A stretch of DNA of 64,000 nucleotides from Humulus lupulus (GCF_963169125.1 NC_084802.1:29207107-29271106), one strand, 5' to 3'; positions 35,081-46,299 are shown, counted from the first letter of the stretch. Program-made: numbers and translations. Notes: a model not told the origin generated them from the sequence alone.

Positions 35081-35415
35081 GGGTGCAGGACCCCAGATTG
35101 ACTTAATAATTCATCTATTCATGGCGCAGTACCCCAAATTGACTTAATAATTCATCTATTCAAGGCGCATGACCCTAGATTGACTTAATAAGTCATCTAT
35201 TAAGGGCACAGGACCCCAGGTTGACTCCATGGTCATCTATTAGGGCACAAGACCCCAGATTGACTCCATGCTCATCTATTAGGGCAAGGGACCCCAGATT
35301 GACTCCATGGTCATCTATTCAGGGCGCTGGACCCCAAGATAACGACAGGTCATCTATTCAGGGCGTAGGACCCCAGATTAACTTGACAGTCATCTGCTCA
35401 GGGTGCAGGACCCCA
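35081..35415 (+). repeat. Minisatellite, about eight units of 39-41 bp
   Basis: Each unit has the core GGGCGCAGGACCCCAGATTGAC followed by a TCATCTATT block, written here in two parts. The ACCCC core recurs at 35090, 35131, 35172, 35213, 35252, 35291, 35331, 35370 and 35410. Two diverged copies occur at the same place in the sister LTR (about 38030-38100). Confidence 0.9.
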
Positions 35416-35931
35416 TAATCATTTATTTGTACTTGACAACATGCATGAATAGGGTTATTACTGCTAGGCATGCTTATTATGATTTGATGACATATTATTA
35501 ACTGCTTATGAGCATGTGTTTGAGGTTTCTTGCTGAGCCTCGGCTCACGAGTGCTATGTGGTATAGGTAAAGGTAAAAGAAAGCTGAACCATCCTTGAGT
35601 TAGAGAGCTTAGGTGACGATGTGTACATATGCGGCTGCTCAACCACCATGGCCGAGGGTTTGAAGAAGAACTAGGATTAAACCTTATTTTGCTGCTTAGA
35701 TCGGCTGGTTGTAAATATTTTATTATAATTAACCCTTTAAATGTATTTTGGGATCCCAATGTATACAGTAAACGTTTTAGTGAAACGTTGTATCTTTGTC
35801 CAAAAGTTTTAACCCTAAACCATTAATCACATTTAGTTACACGATTATGGCCAAATGACTCGGTTAGCGAGTTTAGCACTATTTAAAATACATAGAGTAA
35901 CGATCCTTGGGTAGTAGGGCGTTACAGGGTA

Positions 35932-36021
35932 TGTCTTTATAATTGATGGAAATATGGTTAGTTGGAAATCGAATCTTCAACATGTATTGGCCTTATCCAC
36001 AACAGAAGCGGAGTGCATAGC
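35932..36021 (+). pseudogene. pol: copia-3 RNase H, middle piece
   Basis: Ninety-five bases between two solo LTRs read I-I-D-G-N-M-V-S-W-K-S-N and L-A-L-S-T-T-E-A-E-C-I-A, the classic copia RNase H blocks. The piece is bounded by the right GGGTA and the left ATAGC target duplications. Confidence 0.9.
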
Positions 36022-38603
36022 TGTAACGTCCCAAATTACCTAATAAGGTTTAGGGCCTTGATTAGGTGGCCAGGATGGAAATTTATGGAAATTATATGTT
36101 AATGTGATATATATGCGTGTAAGTATGTGATTACATGAGTTATATGATAATATTACTAGATATGCATGTTTAGGTGTATTGAATATGCATGTGGGCTCGT
36201 TTCTTATTAGAAGGGAAATTTTCGTAATTTAGCTCATTATGGGTATATTTGGCATATATGTGATATATGTGTGAGACCACATTATTATGTGGATATATCT
36301 GGGTTACTCGGCACGAGACGACCCTAGGGAGCAAGTTAGCGGGAAAGTCACAATAGGACTTAATACCCGACTTGGGGTGAGTCAGGGGTATTTTGGGTAT
36401 CTAGTACATTATAGGGTTATCAGGTAACAGGAATAAATATTCGAGGATATATTCGGCGTTAGTGAGATTATGAGGGAATTCTAGGGATTTTGACCATTTT
36501 TCCCTCGGGGACGTTTTTGGTACCCCTAGCCTCGGGATTTGCTTAAGGCTACTTAGAGTCTAAGTATTCTCTCACAAAAAAAAACACAAAAAATAGAGGA
36601 AAAACATTCTCCTTCTCTCTCTCTCACTTGGTTACACTTTTTTCTCTCTCTCTCAAATTCCTTGGGAATCTTGTGGTTTAAGGAGAATTGAGGCTAGCTT
36701 AGGCTCGGGATTGCTTGGGAAAAGACTTACCATCGATCGGGGCAACTGAGGTAATGGTTTCTAGCCTTGAATCCCTCTATTTTTCTGATTTTAGTTAAGT
36801 TTTTGGAATTTTGGAAACTCATTTTTGAGTTGGGAATTTGATGGGGCGTTGGCCAAGCTTTTGCTTGGGTTTTGATGGTTTTGGGCTACTGAATTGATTG
36901 GGGACTTTACTCTTGAGTTTTAGCTATGTTGGGATAGGTTTTTGGAGGGATTTGGCTTGAGGAAAACGGAGAAAAAATTGGGTTTTAATTTCGAGCTGTG
37001 ACCCTGTTCTTGGGGCGTCGCGACTCTCTTGAGTGTTGGGAGAAGCAAGTGCCTTCGAACCATTTGAGTTGCAGCGTCTGTTAGGGAGTGTCGTGGCGCG
37101 TGTTGAAGTAGAGGAGAGCTTGGGCTCTCTGATTTGGGGCGGGCCACGGCTCCTTTTTTTTGAGTCACGGCGCTTGAAGGGTTTTGAGTCCCGGGAGGGT
37201 TTTTAAGTGCAGGAACTCAAACCTAAGGGCTCGGGATCGATCCTACTACCCAGTTTAGTAGAATTTGACATCTCGGAGGCTAGGACTCAGTCCTAAAGCC
37301 TTTATTTGCTCGTTTTAATGAGAATCTCTATTGGTTGTGACTAAGTTATTGCTAGGGGCTCAGGACCAAGATCGTGCTCGACGGTTGTTCTTAATATACT
37401 TTGCACTCGAACCTAAGGTAAGAAAACTGCACCCAATATGTGATGTATGTGATTAGGGCTTGGCCCAATTGTTAGATATGGTTATGGTTATGGTTAGGGC
37501 TTGGGCTTGGGCCCCTGTAAATGAGGATGATTTTATGTGATTGTCTGTGTGATTATGGCTCGGCCCTATTAAGGAACATGGTCATTAATGTGTTTGTGTT
37601 TAATTGGTTGAGATATATGATTAATATGTATGCATACTTGTATTATCTAAAGTATGCTTAACGGTATTTGATTATCTGGTTGTTAAGTATGATTATAAAT
37701 AGGGCTCGGGCCCCCTGAGAATGAACATGATTATGAATATGTTTGTGATTGATTGATTAAGCATGCACGAATGCTCTATTTTAGGATAAATGTTAAAGAG
37801 GTATACTTTTTTGCATTATTTGATTGAAAAGTCTTGGCTCATAAGTCAAGGGCAGCAATAGCGCGCTGAGTGCTGGTCGATATGGTTAGGTCTAACCGGG
37901 AGCACATTATACGCCTGTCCAACCCAATGGTCGTGGAAAATTAAAGCGCCAGGTACACTGGGCAAGCTCTAAGGTTAACTATACAAAGAGTAGGGCACAA
38001 GCCCCGAGGGTAACTCATTAATCTCAGATCCTAGGGCGTTGAGCCCCAGTATGACTTGTCAACTATTTATTTAGGGCAACGAGCCCCCGTTATGACATGG
38101 CATTCATTTATTTGTAGTTATATACATGCATGAGTAGGTTATTACTGCTGGGCATGCTATCTATGCATCTAGAATCTGTATTTACTGTTCCTGCACATGT
38201 TTAAGTTTTCTTGCTGAGCTTTGGCTCACGAGTTCTATGTGGTGCAGGCAAGGGGAAAGGAAAGCTAGACCAGCCATGAGTTGGAAAGCTTCGGTGGAGG
38301 CATGTACATATGCAGCTGCTCGACTACCATGACCGAGGATATCTCAGAGGAACTAGGGTTGTATCTCTTATTTTTCCACATCTGTTTATATCATTTTGGG
38401 ATCCCATGTATGTACTAAACTTTTAAACGAAAATTCAACGTTTCCATTGACCAAAAATTTCAACGTTTCCATTGACCAAAAATTTCAACCCTAACCCTAG
38501 ACATTAACCTTAGTTACACGTTTATAACCAAATGACCTAATTAGCAAATCTGACACTATTTAAAGTATACAGTCTAACGGTCCTAGATTAGGAGGAGGTT
38601 ACA
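36022..38603 (+). mobile_element. Second solo chromovirus-type LTR (2582 bp)
   Basis: It starts TGTAACGTCC and ends GAGGTTACA, with the target duplication ATAGC (36017-36021 and 38604-38608). It is colinear with the solo LTR at 29214: the same start block, CT-rich stretch, GC-rich cluster (about 36995-37180), hairpin (37239-37265), GGTAAG near 37417 and acceptor-like TGCAG near 38243. No coding region lies within it. Confidence 0.9.
37239..37265 (+). other. Conserved LTR hairpin, second solo LTR
   Basis: GATCCTACTA faces TAGTAGAATT around the loop CCCAGTT; nine of ten positions pair (one by G-T) and one is C-A. Confidence 0.7.
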
Positions 38604-38608
38604 ATAGC

Positions 38609-38880
38609 ACTCACTAAAGCTGTTATGGAAGCTCTTTGGTTAAAAGGGTTCATGAAGGATATGGGGTTCAAACAAGAACAAGTTATTGTGCACTGTGAGA
38701 ATACTATATTCCACGAGATAACAAAACATATAGATGTGAAGCTACATTTTCTGAGGGATATAGTTACTAAAGGATAGGTTAAAATTGTGAAAATAGCAAC
38801 AAAAATTAATCAGATATCATGACTAAAGTAGTTACTATATGCAAGTTCAATGATGCTTTGAACTTGCTCAAAGTCAGAGA
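38609..38880 (+). pseudogene. pol: copia-3 RNase H, C-terminal piece
   Basis: The frame picks up after the ATAGC duplication with A-V-M-E-A-L-W-L-K-G-F, then T-K-H-I-D-V-K-L-H-F-L-R-D, the copia pol end. A TAG near 38777 and later stops break the final residues. Confidence 0.88.
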
Positions 38881-38952
38881 ATGATCTCAAGAGCTGGATG
38901 CAAGGTAGCTCAATCCACTCATTTTTTTGGGGTATTGCTTGAATCTTGAATC

Positions 38953-38964
38953 AAGGTGGAGAAA
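38953..38964 (+). other. Polypurine tract of copia-3
   Basis: AAGGTGGAGAAA lies directly before the LTR start TGTGAAGC at 38965. Confidence 0.75.
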
Positions 38965-39486
38965 TGTGAAGCATGAGTCAAATACCAGCCAATAGAAAGT
39001 CAGAACTCAGATTTCCAACATCAGCAAGAATTAGTTAACACCTTAACTAATTCTGGTTTAGTGACTAAGGTTCTGTTTTAGTTTTTTTTTTCTATGATTA
39101 TATAAATACCTTAGGGTCTATCCATCCTAGTGTTGCCAATAACTAAGATCTAATTTGTATGAGAGACTAAGAAAGCTTGTTAGAGAGAGAAAGCTTTTAG
39201 AACCCAAGTTTGGTGAGCTGGGAGAAGAGATTTTGTTGGTCATCAATTGTGAGATTCAAGAGTGTGTAATCTCAACTTTTATATAGTGGATTGGACTGAG
39301 GTGCTTCTACCTTGCCTTGGATATGGGCTTAGTCTATCTTGGAAGTTCGAACCAAGTATATTGGTGCTCTTCTATCTCTGTTTTTACTTTGATTGTTTTG
39401 AGTTTGTTCTTACTTGTTATATATAGAATCTTGCTGGTTTCACTATAAGTTTTCTATATAGATTTTGCAGGGATAACCTCCCAACA
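38965..39486 (+). repeat. 3' LTR of copia-3 (522 bp)
   Basis: It begins TGTGAAGCATG and ends CTCCCAACA. Its last 130 bases match 15579-15708. A TATATAAATACC-like box near 39100-39112 is a possible promoter. Confidence 0.88.
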
Positions 39487-39677
39487 ACCATAATAACCAA
39501 GTAATTACATGATTAGTTCGAATAATTTAATAAGGTATCATTGGTATTAACCATTTGGGCATCTGAATATATGACTACTATGGTTGGCAATAATTTTAGA
39601 TATCAAATAACCCAATCAATTATTATGGTAACCAAGTTGGTATCGAATACAATAAGTTACTGAAAAATACAATAGTT
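39487..39677. other. Unassigned spacer between copia-3 and the SIRE-like element
   Basis: This is AT-rich sequence with no ORF or repeat that I recognise. It is probably the older DNA into which both elements inserted; TAGTT at 39673-39677 is the left target duplication of the SIRE-like element. Confidence 0.5.
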
Positions 39678-39965
39678 TGTAAGTGTCATTTTTTTTGTCA
39701 TGCATTGAACTTCATGTTTAGACATTGTTTTCATGTTATAACACTGAAAGCCCAGTAGCATGTGATTTCTAATTGAACACATGTTTTGATGAGCTGGCTT
39801 TCCTAGTTTTTTTCCCTAGCATATATATATATATATTAGTTTTTACCGTGTTTCCCCTACCTTTTTTAGCAGCTAAAAAGTATATTCTCCAAGAAACATT
39901 CTCTGCAAAGGTTTGAAGCATTTAGTGCTTCAATTTTCATTGGCCCATGGTGTTTTTGGTGATTC
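39678..39965 (+). repeat. 5' LTR of the SIRE-like element, first part
   Basis: It matches 56235-56510 of the 3' LTR and is cut at GATTC (39961-39965), the target duplication of copia-4. The LTR continues at 50005. Confidence 0.9.
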
Positions 39966-41730
39966 TGTTGGGAATAGTTCCCTTAAAGAAATTGTAATTG
40001 ACAAATGTTTTAAATGAAATAAATAATTGAATTGAATTATTATATACATATAGAATATGTTTGATATTATATTGATAATATTAAGTAAATATCAGAAAAC
40101 TCCAAAGTTCATCTATGTGGTTTTAATCTCATATTGGTATGAGAGGATCGAGATTGAGATAATGAACTTGAAACAGTTCGTAGTAAAATAAAGTTATGGA
40201 ATCTTTAGATTAATTACTGCTAGTACGGTTCACTAGTATTAAGAATACAAGTGACCTAGATCCGAGTCACTAGTGTAGTAGGACACTATAGTGAAGGTAC
40301 TTTACATATAGTTATATATAGAACTTGACCATATGTGATTTCTTAATACTTGTTTAAACACAGTTTCGTAGTATTAATCAAACGCATCAAACAATGATCT
40401 TAATCCTGAGGTTACTATGAACTCAAATATATGTCATCTGATCCTTTGATTCATGCATTAAGGTTTTTCAAAATGATCAGGCTAAGAACAATTGTTTTGG
40501 GGACTCAATGTTTTATTTCAGAGTGATTCAAAGAAAGTTTACTTTTTGAATGAAGTTATAACAAAACTATTTTTACTTTTTTTTTCTAATTATTTAAAAT
40601 ATTCTATATATACTAATATATATTAGATATTGTTTATTAGTGTACTCAACTCAAGAGTTGCTCAATCAATCGGTTAATTCGAAATTTCGAAATGGATAGA
40701 TGTCACAAATGATGAATTGAGTTCTTACCTATGTTACTCTATTTTTGTTAGGACGGCCTTCTATAATTATATGGCTGGGGATATAGTTTAATAGATTTGG
40801 AATCTATACCTTCTAATAGATTGAATAATGGTTCCCTAGTGGGTTGACTTTTAGGACTGAAAAAGTTATGAGCGCTCATGTCGCAAACTTATTGTGACAC
40901 AACCTTCACTAGTAAAGTCAATGGTACCCTAGGAACTAGATATAGTTAAAAGGGTAAAACGGTAATTTTATTCCTTTTTCATTGTGAACCGTTAATAGAG
41001 GATTAACTTTGTATGTAATGATTATATCAATGGACACTTTGTTATTTAATAAAGTACTCTGTAAATATATGTTTATAATTGGCAAGAGTTCATTCTCATA
41101 TTTATAGTGGAATAATCATGAGATTAATAATCTAATATTTATTGGAGTTTGAAATTATAGGTCCATATGTCCCCAACATCATATCAAGGGTAAAACTGTA
41201 ATTTGGAAATTGGAGAAGAATTTTATTCTTCAGGTCAAATATACAATTATATGATAATTGAGGTTGAATAATTAATTTGGAATTAATTATTAAAATTTTA
41301 AAAACATATTTATTTATTTAAATATTTAAATTTTGAAATATATATAATAATAAATAAATTGTTTTTTGAAATTAATTATTTTATTTTAGTGAGAGAAAAT
41401 AAAAATGGTAAGTCAAAATAGTTTTGATTTATTAATTTTTTAAAAAGATGATGATAATGATGATCATTAATTTGAATTTTGAATTTAAAATTTTAATTTG
41501 AATTATGGTTGCGATCTTTTCCTTAAAAAGATGATACCATAATTTATGGGAGGGATTTATTTAAATAAATAAATAAAAGAAAATAGGAAAATACAACATT
41601 CCCTGAATGGGAATAATGCTACACGCATGACACAGTCCAAGGACTGTAACTGTGCCATGCGTCCGTGTGAAAATAGATTTTTCAAATTTGGTAAGTTAGA
41701 TATTACCTAAATCTATTCATATAATCATTA

Positions 41731-41770
<40 letters not shown>

Positions 41771-42368
41771 AATGATGTAATATACAACCCATATATATAT
41801 ATTAAATGATAATAAGAAAAAGAGGAACAGATTCAGAAAATTGTCTGACAAGAAATTCTTCATCTTCTTCTCTTATTATTCCAACATTTCTCAAGTCATA
41901 ATCCAAGTACTCATGTGTTGAGATAAACTTGTGATTTCTAAATTACAACATTTGTTCTCTATGTGCCTACCCACATCTTGATGTGTAGAGAACACTCCGG
42001 AAGATCGTGATCAGAGTACTCAAACCGTTGGATAGGAAGATCATTATTTATACAAAAAGACTCTCAAGGACACTTGATGGGCTTCAAGAGGTAAATATTT
42101 CTATCCTTAAATATTTGTATACGTGTGCATATAATGTATACTTGTGAGTATATATATATATATACGTATGCGTGTATATCTATGTATATATACAAGTATG
42201 GGCGTGTATATATATATGTTGCATGATTAATAATATTGTATATTAATGGTTCATGCATGTATTCTTGAACGTATAAACTGTTTGTATGAGCGGTGGAAAA
42301 TTTTGTTGTTGTTAATCAGTGGGGCCCACCGTGCAATTTCCTTGCCCACTCTGGATGTTTTTTCAGCA
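39966..42368 (+). repeat. 5' LTR of copia-4 (2403 bp)
   Basis: It starts TGTTGGGAATAG and ends TTTTCAGCA. Compared with the 3' LTR it has about 260 extra bases near 40510-40770 and lacks about 35 bases near 41125. A (TTA)n microsatellite lies at 41729-41770 and TA/GTAT-rich runs at 42100-42220. Confidence 0.9.
41729..41770 (+). repeat. (TTA)n microsatellite
   Basis: About 13 uninterrupted ATT units in the copia-4 5' LTR; the 3' LTR has a shorter version at about 49380-49404. Confidence 0.92.
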
Positions 42369-42370
42369 AT

Positions 42371-42383
42371 TGGTATCAAGAGC
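42371..42383 (+). other. Primer-binding site of copia-4
   Basis: TGGTATCAAGAGC lies three bases after the LTR end, a tRNA-Met type site with one inserted base. Confidence 0.8.
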
Positions 42384-44435
42384 AATCATTAACCCCTACA
42401 TATTGTTAATTACTGTGTGGGATTATGTGCATTTTTATATTATATGTGATATATATTTGAATGGATGGATGTTTCTATTGATGATGATATATTCTTAAGG
42501 GTTGTTTATAATGGTGCTTTTGGGTTTAGGAATTGTTCATAATATTTATAGATGAAAAATGTAAGTCATTTTTGGGGCATAGGAATTTTATAGTTTTATT
42601 TTTTGAAATGAAAATTATAAAATTGTTGTAATTGGATTTAACGGAGCTTGGCACAAAGATCGAGACAACATCACCACCACCTTTGAGCATGTGGCACGCA
42701 CCCCGAGGTGCCCCCCGACCGTATGTCTGTACGAACTGTATGGTCGACGTCCGTACACCGTACAGATCCATACGTCTCTGCCCCCGCCACCGCTCGTGTG
42801 CTCGCCACCACCGTGGCCAACCGAGCTCCTCCTTGCCGTCAGACCCCTTTGTCGTCGCCCCTTCTTGATGACACACCTAGGATTTGTGTCATGCAAACCC
42901 TAATGTGTTGTTACCTAAAATATTTTTAATTATTTAATTAATTAAAAATTTGAAATTGAATTAAAATGGTTTTAATTTGGTCATTTCTATAATTAAAATA
43001 GTATTGATTATTTTCCTTAATTAAATTTGTTTTAATTATTCTCTTCCATAATTAAAATAAATAAAAATATCCAAAATTAAAATTATTTTTTAATTTTAAT
43101 TTATTAAAATTAAATTGTTTAATTTTATTTTATTTTTTCAATTTAATAACCCAAATTCAAATTGGGCCTTAGAAACTATTTGGGTGTTAATACCCAAAGT
43201 TTAATTATTTTAAGAAGGTTGTTTAAAATAATTAAAAGTGTGTATAATTCAAAATGGATATGGAAAATGGTGGCATGGGCTCAATAAGACTACATCTCAA
43301 GGCTCGAGATCAAGGCGTTCTTCATCAGGCCTTAGCTAGTCTAGGTTACATTTTCATATATATTTTGCAAGTGTTGTAATTTTTTTCTAGAAATACCCAA
43401 AAGTTACCAACCCGCATTTATTTATTTATTATAGATGTTTGAATATAATTAAAGCGTTTAATGTTTTGTCATGCATTATAACATGTCATTCATATACCCA
43501 CACAATACGCAATTGGCATGCATTACATTTGTGTGGAAACATGCTATAAGGAACGTCCTATGTTTTATTATATGTTTATATATGATAACTCATATAATAA
43601 TAAATTTAGTCTTAATTAGTTAAGATGGTAAATTAAAATTAAAGTTGTTTAATTTATTATTTTACTGAAAAATATTTTATTAAAATAAAAAATGATATTC
43701 TTTTAATTAAAGCAAAATTAAAATTAGAATTAAGGGCACAATTTATTCATTTTATTTTTTTCTTAATTGGATTAGTAATTATTAGAATATCATTTGGTAA
43801 AAATAATTAAATTTATTTTTACAAGTAAATTAAAAAATATTGATTTTGTGAAAAACACACTTTTCTAAAATAGTGAGTGGGAGAGGGAGTTATGACAATA
43901 AGTCTCATGGTCTCCATTATTGGTTGACCACCGAGAGGCATAGGAAGGGCCTCGTGTCGCCTTTGCAGCCTCCCTAAGGAAAGACTTTCAAATATGTTTA
44001 TTTTATCTCAAGGTTGACTTTTCTTATGAGAATAAGATTAATAATGTATTTCAAGTTTGACTGACCCTAAGACACACTCTTGAGTTAAGTCATTAATTGA
44101 AAAATAATGGGTTACACTCTGAAGGTATATCTAGGTTTTCGAGCACGACTAGTACATCTTGACCAAACTAGCAATAGTCCATGAGTCAAAAGAGAAAAAT
44201 GTGTTTTCAAGTTTTCACTCATGAAATTGAGATTCTTCTCAAAATTAATTTGGAGTTAGCTTGACCTACCCCAAGGCTGGCCCATTAATTTTCAAATTAA
44301 TTTATCGTGGATTAGTATTTATTTTTTTATGTATTTTTATATGTTGCATTCATACATCATGTTTACTTTTCTGAATAATATCTGGTATTTATTATATGTT
44401 TTAATTCATTATATTTTATTTATTTATTTCCAACA
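42384..44435 (+). other. Leader region of copia-4 with a GC-rich island
   Basis: About 2 kb between primer-binding site and gag. Most of it is AT-rich and non-coding. The stretch 42640-42880 is strikingly GC-rich and open in several frames on both strands, which usually means compositional bias rather than a gene. It contains repeated CCGTAC/GTACGG words. No domain was recognised. Confidence 0.5.
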
Positions 44436-44870
44436 GCAATGGTTAATTCTCTTAATTTTGACCAAGCACTTGAAAACTTGGGAATCGACACACACCTCAC
44501 TGATAGAATCTTGGAAATGATTCTATTTAGTCTTAACCGCATAAGAAGATGATATAGAGGAATTCATATTGTCCTTGGAACGCAGAACTTGTACGGAGCG
44601 ATCTTTGATCCACCTCCAGAGGTTCCAAGCTTCTCATCCAGCTTTGATGAACATAAAAATATGGTGAATGGATGAGATTGAATTACCTGGCACGTCAATG
44701 CATGTTATTGACCATGCATGACGACATTAAAGAAAGATATATGGTTATTGAAACTGCATACAAGATGTGGGCCTTGATAAAGAAAGATGCTCTGGCATAT
44801 GCTCAACTTTTAAGATGTGGGGTATATTCGATTTACTCAAAACTCTTCTTTAATAATTTGAATGGTTGAT
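44436..44870 (+). pseudogene. gag: copia-4 gag remnant
   Basis: An ATG at 44440 starts a short gag-like stretch (N-F-D-Q-A-L-E-N-L-G-I), and 44672-44869 has M-R-L-N-Y-L-A-R-Q-C-M-L-L-T-M. The family usually has A-x-x-x-M-L-A-S-M-x-x-x-L-Q here. Frameshifts and stops separate the pieces. The assignment rests on position and weak similarity. Confidence 0.5.
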
Positions 44871-46299
44871 TCAAAATTATGCCACTAATATTATTTTTCA
44901 TTTGTTCTTGTTTTCAGGGATGCATAAATCTTTTGAAAAAAAAGAGTAAATGCATTGAAACCAAAGCAAAGAAGAAAGGATGAAGACGATTGGATCAAGA
45001 AAAGATTAGTTTAGAATTTTATTTGTTTACTTTAAAACAATTTAAATTTTTAGTCATTTTGAAATAGTTGATTTTCATTATGAAAGAAACTAATAAGTTC
45101 TTTCTTTAAATTGATTATAGAATTCTTTCTAGAAACTTTATTTTAGATTCCTTAATTGATGAGTGAACAAGTTTAATATTTTTTTTAAATAATAAATTCA
45201 ATTGTTATTTTTGAAATATATTTGTTCTACCTATTTCATCAATGAGTATATTGATAATTGTGAATTATTCATTATTATGCAAATCATAGATTTAATAAAT
45301 AAGACGTATTATTCCAACAACAATTAAGCGAAACATGCATGTGAATTATTTTTTTAGATTGGTTTATAATTAAATAGACACATAAAATAAATAAAAGACA
45401 GTCTTTTATTAGAACTGTTCTTTGGTTATCTTCCTGTTTATATAGTCTATTAATTAAAGTTAACCAAAATACATTTTTTCTAATAAAGACTCAAAAATCA
45501 CATAATTGTTTAGCTAATACATAGAGATGTATGTTGAACATCTTAATGTTCAAAGCTAAAAGAGATAATGAGTATTAAGTCAATATTGATTGACACTTAT
45601 TTAAGATATGTTTACCTTTGTTGAATGCAAAAGAAATTTCTAGAAATTTTCATGCAACATTTAAAGTAAAGTCACTTAAACATGTTTGATTTGATCAAAA
45701 GGAAGTCTAAACTCGAATTTGGAATTCAAGTAATTTGCATGTGAACTTGGAATTCAAACCCAACTCACATATAACTAGAATGCTAAGCAACATTAGTATT
45801 TTGGAAATGGAATATAATCATATTAGATAAGATTAAATAAATGATGAGTGATCATTATCGTCTTTGTTATTTCTATAATTTTGAAACTTATTATACTCTG
45901 TACATGTTTGATTGTACATCATCAAAGACTTAAAAGTTGGGATTCACAAGTAGTTATGTGAATAATTCAAAATTTTCCATGAAGTCATTTAGTGAAACAA
46001 TTTAATAATGATAAAGAGATTACAAAAGTGTTTGCATCTCTTAAATGCTACTTTAATGAAGCATGATTATTATAATCACTATATTTCTAGTTTACTTGTA
46101 CTAAGAAATAATGAATATAAGTCAGGTAAGCGAGTTACAGATAATTAACAATCACAAAACCAAATAATATCACAAATTCTGTAAAGCTTTATTATAGTGG
46201 GTGTGTTAGTTAGTAACTACTTTGTTACAAACATAAAGTTTAGTTGGTTGTGTCTAACACATTCTAACTATTTTTCATTCACATACTAGTATGCGATGA
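44871..46299 (+). other. Non-coding, degraded interior of copia-4
   Basis: AT-rich sequence where protease and integrase would be expected. No motif of either could be read with confidence. Confidence 0.45.

Larger units (their letters stand above)
29214..35926 (+). mobile_element. Solo chromovirus-type LTR with a gypsy-3 fragment inside
   Basis: It starts TGTAACGTCT, ends GGGCGTTACA, and is flanked by GGGTA (29209-29213 and 35927-35931). Its own sequence is 29214-29651 plus 33632-35926, about 2.73 kb, and no gag-pol of its own is present. The solo LTR at 36022 is its relative and supplies a colinear control. It has a (CT)n tract, a GC-rich cluster at about 34150-34340, the hairpin at 34396-34422, a donor-like GGTAAG near 34575, dyad repeats at 34789-34945 and a 40-bp minisatellite. 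Confidence 0.88.
15579..39486 (+). mobile_element. copia-3: Ty1/copia retrotransposon carrying three later insertions
   Basis: The gag, protease, integrase, RT and RNase H pieces lie in order on the plus strand at 15814-19000, 28900-29213, 35932-36021 and 38609-38880, followed by a polypurine tract and a 3' LTR. Each gap is an insertion with an exact 5-bp target duplication (TATAT, GGGTA, ATAGC), and the copia reading frame resumes across each. The 5' LTR keeps only its last 130 bp. Every gene is broken by stops. Confidence 0.9.

Noticed and set aside
35081..35415. Possible CRISPR-like array
   Set aside because: The units are contiguous with no unique spacers, and the context is a plant LTR.
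35221..35418. Repeat-containing open frame (T-P-W-S-S-I-R-A type)
   Set aside because: It is a translation of the 40-bp minisatellite; unit lengths of 39-41 bp do not hold a frame.
29214..38603. The two TGTAACGTC LTRs as the two ends of one element
   Set aside because: Each has its own target duplication and copia-3 RNase H sequence lies between them, so they are separate solo LTRs.
42526..42929. Overlapping open frames on both strands in the GC-rich island
   Set aside because: Frames are open on both strands because few stop codons form in GC-rich sequence; no domain or conserved start.
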